DNA from: Microbacterium sp. LWO12-1.2
GTDB taxonomy: Bacteria > Actinomycetota > Actinomycetes > Actinomycetales > Microbacteriaceae
Direction: 5' to 3'
Assembly (NCBI RefSeq): GCF_040675875.1
Contig: NZ_JBEGII010000001.1
Location: forward strand, 1,860,001-1,924,000
Length of the DNA stretch: 64,000 nucleotides
Translations under genes and position numbers: made by a program
Notes under the pieces: generated by a model
Told to the model about the DNA's origin: nothing
The model's input: only the letters and a program-made list of their open reading frames with translations
The model's database searches: none
Shown here: positions 61,928 through 64,000 of the stretch, piece after piece
Layout of the letters: every line of letters begins with the position of its first letter
Position numbering within the stretch: position 1 is the first letter of the stretch

Positions 61928-62428
61928 GTGAACATCACCATCGAACGCATCGAGACCGCCACACCGGAGCTCACGGCGTTCCTGCGCGCCCACCATCAGG
62001 ACATGCAAGGCACAGCGCCTCCCGAGAGCCAGCACGCACTGCCGCTCGCCGGTCTGCTGGTGCCGGGCGTACGACTCTTCGCCGCGATCGACGACGGGCG
62101 ACTGCTCGCGACCGGCGCTCTCGCAACGATCGACGAGGAACACGAGGAACTGAAGTCGATGCGCACGGACCCCGCGCAGCGAGGGCGGGGACTGGCGACG
62201 GCGATGCTGTCCTTCCTGCAGGCGGACGCGGTCTCCCGCGGCATCCGCCGGATCTCGCTGGAGACGGGCAGCCAGGACTTCTTCCTCCCGGCCCGCGCAC
62301 TGTACGCGCGCGCCGGATTCGTGGAGTGCGCGCCGTTCAGCAGCTACCTTCCCGATCCGCACAGCACCTTCATGACGCTCTCGCTGGTGGCAGGCGGCGG
62401 CGAGCCGCAGGGTGAGCGCACGCGATAA
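61928..62428 (+). CDS. GNAT family N-acetyltransferase
   Basis: The 166-residue protein has the acetyl-CoA motif MRTDPAQRGRGLATAMLSFL (Q/RxxGxG/A) near residue 80, the following ISLETGSQDFFLPARALYARAGF, and ends with a tail of charged residues. GNAT enzymes acetylate amines or protein N-termini; the substrate is not evident. The GTG start is preceded only weakly by a purine stretch. Seven bases separate it from the MarR gene, so they may be one unit. Confidence 0.85.
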   Translation: MNITIERIETATPELTAFLRAHHQDMQGTAPPESQHALPLAGLLVPGVRLFAAIDDGRLLATGALATIDEEHEELKSMRTDPAQRGRGLATAMLSFLQADAVSRGIRRISLETGSQDFFLPARALYARAGFVECAPFSSYLPDPHSTFMTLSLVAGGGEPQGERTR

Positions 62429-62435
62429 TGGACGG

Positions 62436-62930
62436 ATGAGCGCAACGGACGAGGTCGATCGGATCGTCGGCGCGTGGAACACGCAACGGCCCGACCTCGA
62501 CTTCTCCCCTCTCGAGGTACTGTCCCGCATGGACCGCCTGTCGAGACACCTGGACCGCGCCCGACGGGATGTGTTCCGTCGCAGCGATCTCGAGCCGTGG
62601 GAATGGGACGTGCTGTCGGCACTGCGCCGCGCCGGCGCGCCCTTCCAGCTCTCCCCCAAGCAGCTGCTGCAGCAGACCCTGGTCTCCAGCGGCACCATGA
62701 CCAACCGGATCGACCGTCTCGTCGGTCGTCGCTTCGTGCGCCGCGAGGCCGATCCTGACGACGGGCGCAGCGTGCTGGTGATCCTGACCGACGACGGGCG
62801 CATCCGCGTGGATGCCGCGATCACCCGCCTGGTCGATGTCGAGGCCGATCTGCTGCAGGCCCTGTCACGCGCGGACCGCGATCGACTCGCCGGGCTGCTG
62901 CGCAAGCTCAGCCTGAGCTTCGACGCGTGA
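62436..62930 (+). CDS. MarR family transcriptional regulator
   Basis: The 164-residue protein has the MarR winged helix: LEPWEWDVLSALRRAG, LLQQTLVSSGTMTNRIDRLV as recognition helix and RREADPDDGRSVLVILT as wing. Terminal helices form the dimer interface. Such regulators respond to small phenolic or lipid ligands. The ATG at 62436 is chosen over an in-frame GTG at 62412 that lies inside the previous gene. Confidence 0.9.
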   Translation: MSATDEVDRIVGAWNTQRPDLDFSPLEVLSRMDRLSRHLDRARRDVFRRSDLEPWEWDVLSALRRAGAPFQLSPKQLLQQTLVSSGTMTNRIDRLVGRRFVRREADPDDGRSVLVILTDDGRIRVDAAITRLVDVEADLLQALSRADRDRLAGLLRKLSLSFDA

Positions 62931-62943
62931 ACGGCGACTGCTG

Positions 62944-63894
62944 ATGGCCATGCTCTCCCCGCTGCCGATGCGCGACGGCGTGGGGGCCACCCGCCTGCAC
63001 CTGCCGATGAGCGGGGTGTGGCCGACGGTCGCCGACTACATGATCGAGCGCTTCTTCCATCTCGAGCCCGAGCAGGTGTACGAACGATTCGACCTCGGGG
63101 AGATCGTCGCCCGCGACGGCCGCCCGCTCGCGAGGGACACCCCGCTGGGCGTCGAGGAGTTCATCTGGTACTACCGCAAGCCCCCGGTCGAGACGGAGAT
63201 CCCGTTCGCGGTCGAGGTGCTGCATCAGGACGCCGATCTGCTGGTGGTCGACAAGCCGCACTTCCTGCCGACCACGCCAGGTGGCAAGTATCTGCAGAAC
63301 TCGGCGCTCGTACGCCTGCGCAACCTGCTCGACATCCCGGACCTGGCGCCCATCCACCGGCTCGACCGCGCCACCGCCGGGTTGTTGATGTTCTCGACAC
63401 GACCGCAGAGCCGTGGTCCCTACCAGCTGATGCTCCAGAACCGTCAGGTGGAGAAGGTCTACGAAGCGGTGTCGGCGGTGCCGGAGGGGTGGGATCCCGC
63501 CGCCCCCACGCTGCGCGGGCAGTCGTTCCCGCTCGTGTACCGGAACCACATCCGCAAGGATCGCGGCGAGTTGCTCGTGCAGGTCGATGACGTGCGCGAG
63601 CCGAACGCCGAGACGCTGATCGAACTGATCGGCAGCGACGACCGGGTCGTGCACACACTGCTGCGTCCGCACACCGGCAAGATGCACCAGCTGCGCGTGC
63701 ACCTGGCCGCGCTCGGCATCGGGATCCTGAACGACCCGTTCTACCCGAGGCTGCGCGGGGAACTCCCCGACGACCACGCCCGACCTTTGCAGCTCCTCGC
63801 GCGGGAACTGCGATTCATCGACCCGATCAGCGGCGAGGAGCGCGTGTTCACCACCGCGCGCTCCCTGCAGGACGCTCCCGTCAGCGGCGCATGA
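62944..63894 (+). CDS. RluA family pseudouridine synthase
   Basis: The 316-residue protein has the catalytic motif IHRLDRATAGLLMFS (HRLDxxTSG type) near residue 138, where D is the nucleophile, and RPHTGKMHQLRVHLAALG near residue 240. An RluA-type N-terminal region with VDKPHFLPTTP precedes it. It converts a uridine in rRNA or tRNA to pseudouridine; the site is not predictable. Its end overlaps the convergent permease gene by 14 bases. Confidence 0.9.
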   Translation: MAMLSPLPMRDGVGATRLHLPMSGVWPTVADYMIERFFHLEPEQVYERFDLGEIVARDGRPLARDTPLGVEEFIWYYRKPPVETEIPFAVEVLHQDADLLVVDKPHFLPTTPGGKYLQNSALVRLRNLLDIPDLAPIHRLDRATAGLLMFSTRPQSRGPYQLMLQNRQVEKVYEAVSAVPEGWDPAAPTLRGQSFPLVYRNHIRKDRGELLVQVDDVREPNAETLIELIGSDDRVVHTLLRPHTGKMHQLRVHLAALGIGILNDPFYPRLRGELPDDHARPLQLLARELRFIDPISGEERVFTTARSLQDAPVSGA

Positions 63895-64000
63895 CCTTGC
63901 GGGCGAGGCGCGTGCCGAGCAACTGCATGAAGTGCACGAAGACCACGATCAGGATGATCGCCGCCCACATCACGACCGGTTCGAACTTGCGGAAGCCGTA
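63881..64000 (-). CDS. ABC transporter permease, C-terminal end (MetI-like), partial
   Basis: The last 39 codons of a minus-strand gene are present, ending at the TGA at 63881-63883 and cut by the window edge. They read YGFRKFEPVVMWAAII, then a membrane segment and GTRLARKVMRR. This closing pattern (YGxxxFxxxVM, membrane helix, GxxLARxxxRR) is typical of methionine ABC transporter permeases (MetI). With so little sequence the assignment is tentative. Confidence 0.6.
   Translation of the reverse strand, partial: YGFRKFEPVVMWAAIILIVVFVHFMQLLGTRLARKVMRR

Noticed and set aside
59458..62415. A 985-residue open frame on the plus strand
   Set aside because: It is antisense to prs, glmU and the tRNA, with low-complexity composition. 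The true genes on the other strand have clear family motifs.
1..64000. Mobile elements, prophage or genomic island borders
   Set aside because: No transposase, integrase or phage gene, and no tRNA-associated direct repeat was seen beside the single tRNA.

Overview
The window is high-GC, densely packed bacterial chromosome with short intergenic gaps, many 4-base start/stop overlaps and many GTG starts. The gene set (sdhCDAB, CTC-type ribosomal protein L25, a BMP-type nucleoside importer, MHS and CUT1 transporters without a local ATPase, promoters made of a -10 box directly in front of the start codon) points to an actinobacterium. My best guess is the Microbacteriaceae, such as Microbacterium. 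That is an inference from gene content, not from a marker gene. No insertion sequence, phage or CRISPR array is visible.

Layout. 1-2.1 kb: end of a mannitol PTS operon (mtlA fragment, mtlF, mtlD). 2.2-6.2 kb: a tightly overlapping set of flavin monooxygenase, BASS transporter, SDR epimerase and alpha/beta hydrolase. 6.2-16.4 kb, minus strand: PfkB kinase, polysaccharide deacetylase, and a nucleoside uptake and salvage operon (BMP lipoprotein, ATPase, two permeases, cdd, deoA, add). 16.6-28.6 kb: mostly housekeeping (manC, sdhCDAB, YihY, exonuclease III, trpS, pth, L25), with an odd trio of one SRPBCC and two DUF4166 proteins. 28.8-36.2 kb: a sugar-acid block (gluconokinase, FAH-family enzyme, MHS symporter, IclR regulator, D-2-hydroxyacid dehydrogenase, HIBADH-like dehydrogenase, gnd). 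36.2-38.5 kb: a MacB-like ABC pair.

38.6-52.6 kb is the main accessory locus. It holds a KDPG-type aldolase, an SMP-30 lactonase, a DHDPS-family lyase, an SDR, a sugar-binding lipoprotein with two permeases, an IclR regulator, an enolase-superfamily dehydratase, a Tat-exported multidomain protein of about 1335 residues and an acetyl esterase. Together they read as a polysaccharide-to-sugar-acid utilization locus using a non-phosphorylative oxidation, lactonase, dehydratase and aldolase route. A shared box, CACAWWATGCA, lies at three of its promoters and is the likely operator of its IclR protein.

52.7-59.2 kb: an OmpR-type two-component system; a DUF559/AbiEi-like endonuclease-fold gene bracketed by two copies of a 41-base palindromic repeat; and a flavin redox module (NQR2/RnfD-like membrane reductase, ApbE flavin transferase, FMN-binding lipoprotein). 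59.2-64 kb: prs, glmU with a tRNA-Gln ending one base before its start codon, a GNAT acetyltransferase, a MarR regulator, an RluA-type pseudouridine synthase and the tail of a MetI-like permease. No stretch longer than 300 bases lacks a gene. The candidates I rate highest for new biology are the repeat-bracketed DUF559 gene and the box-controlled polysaccharide locus.
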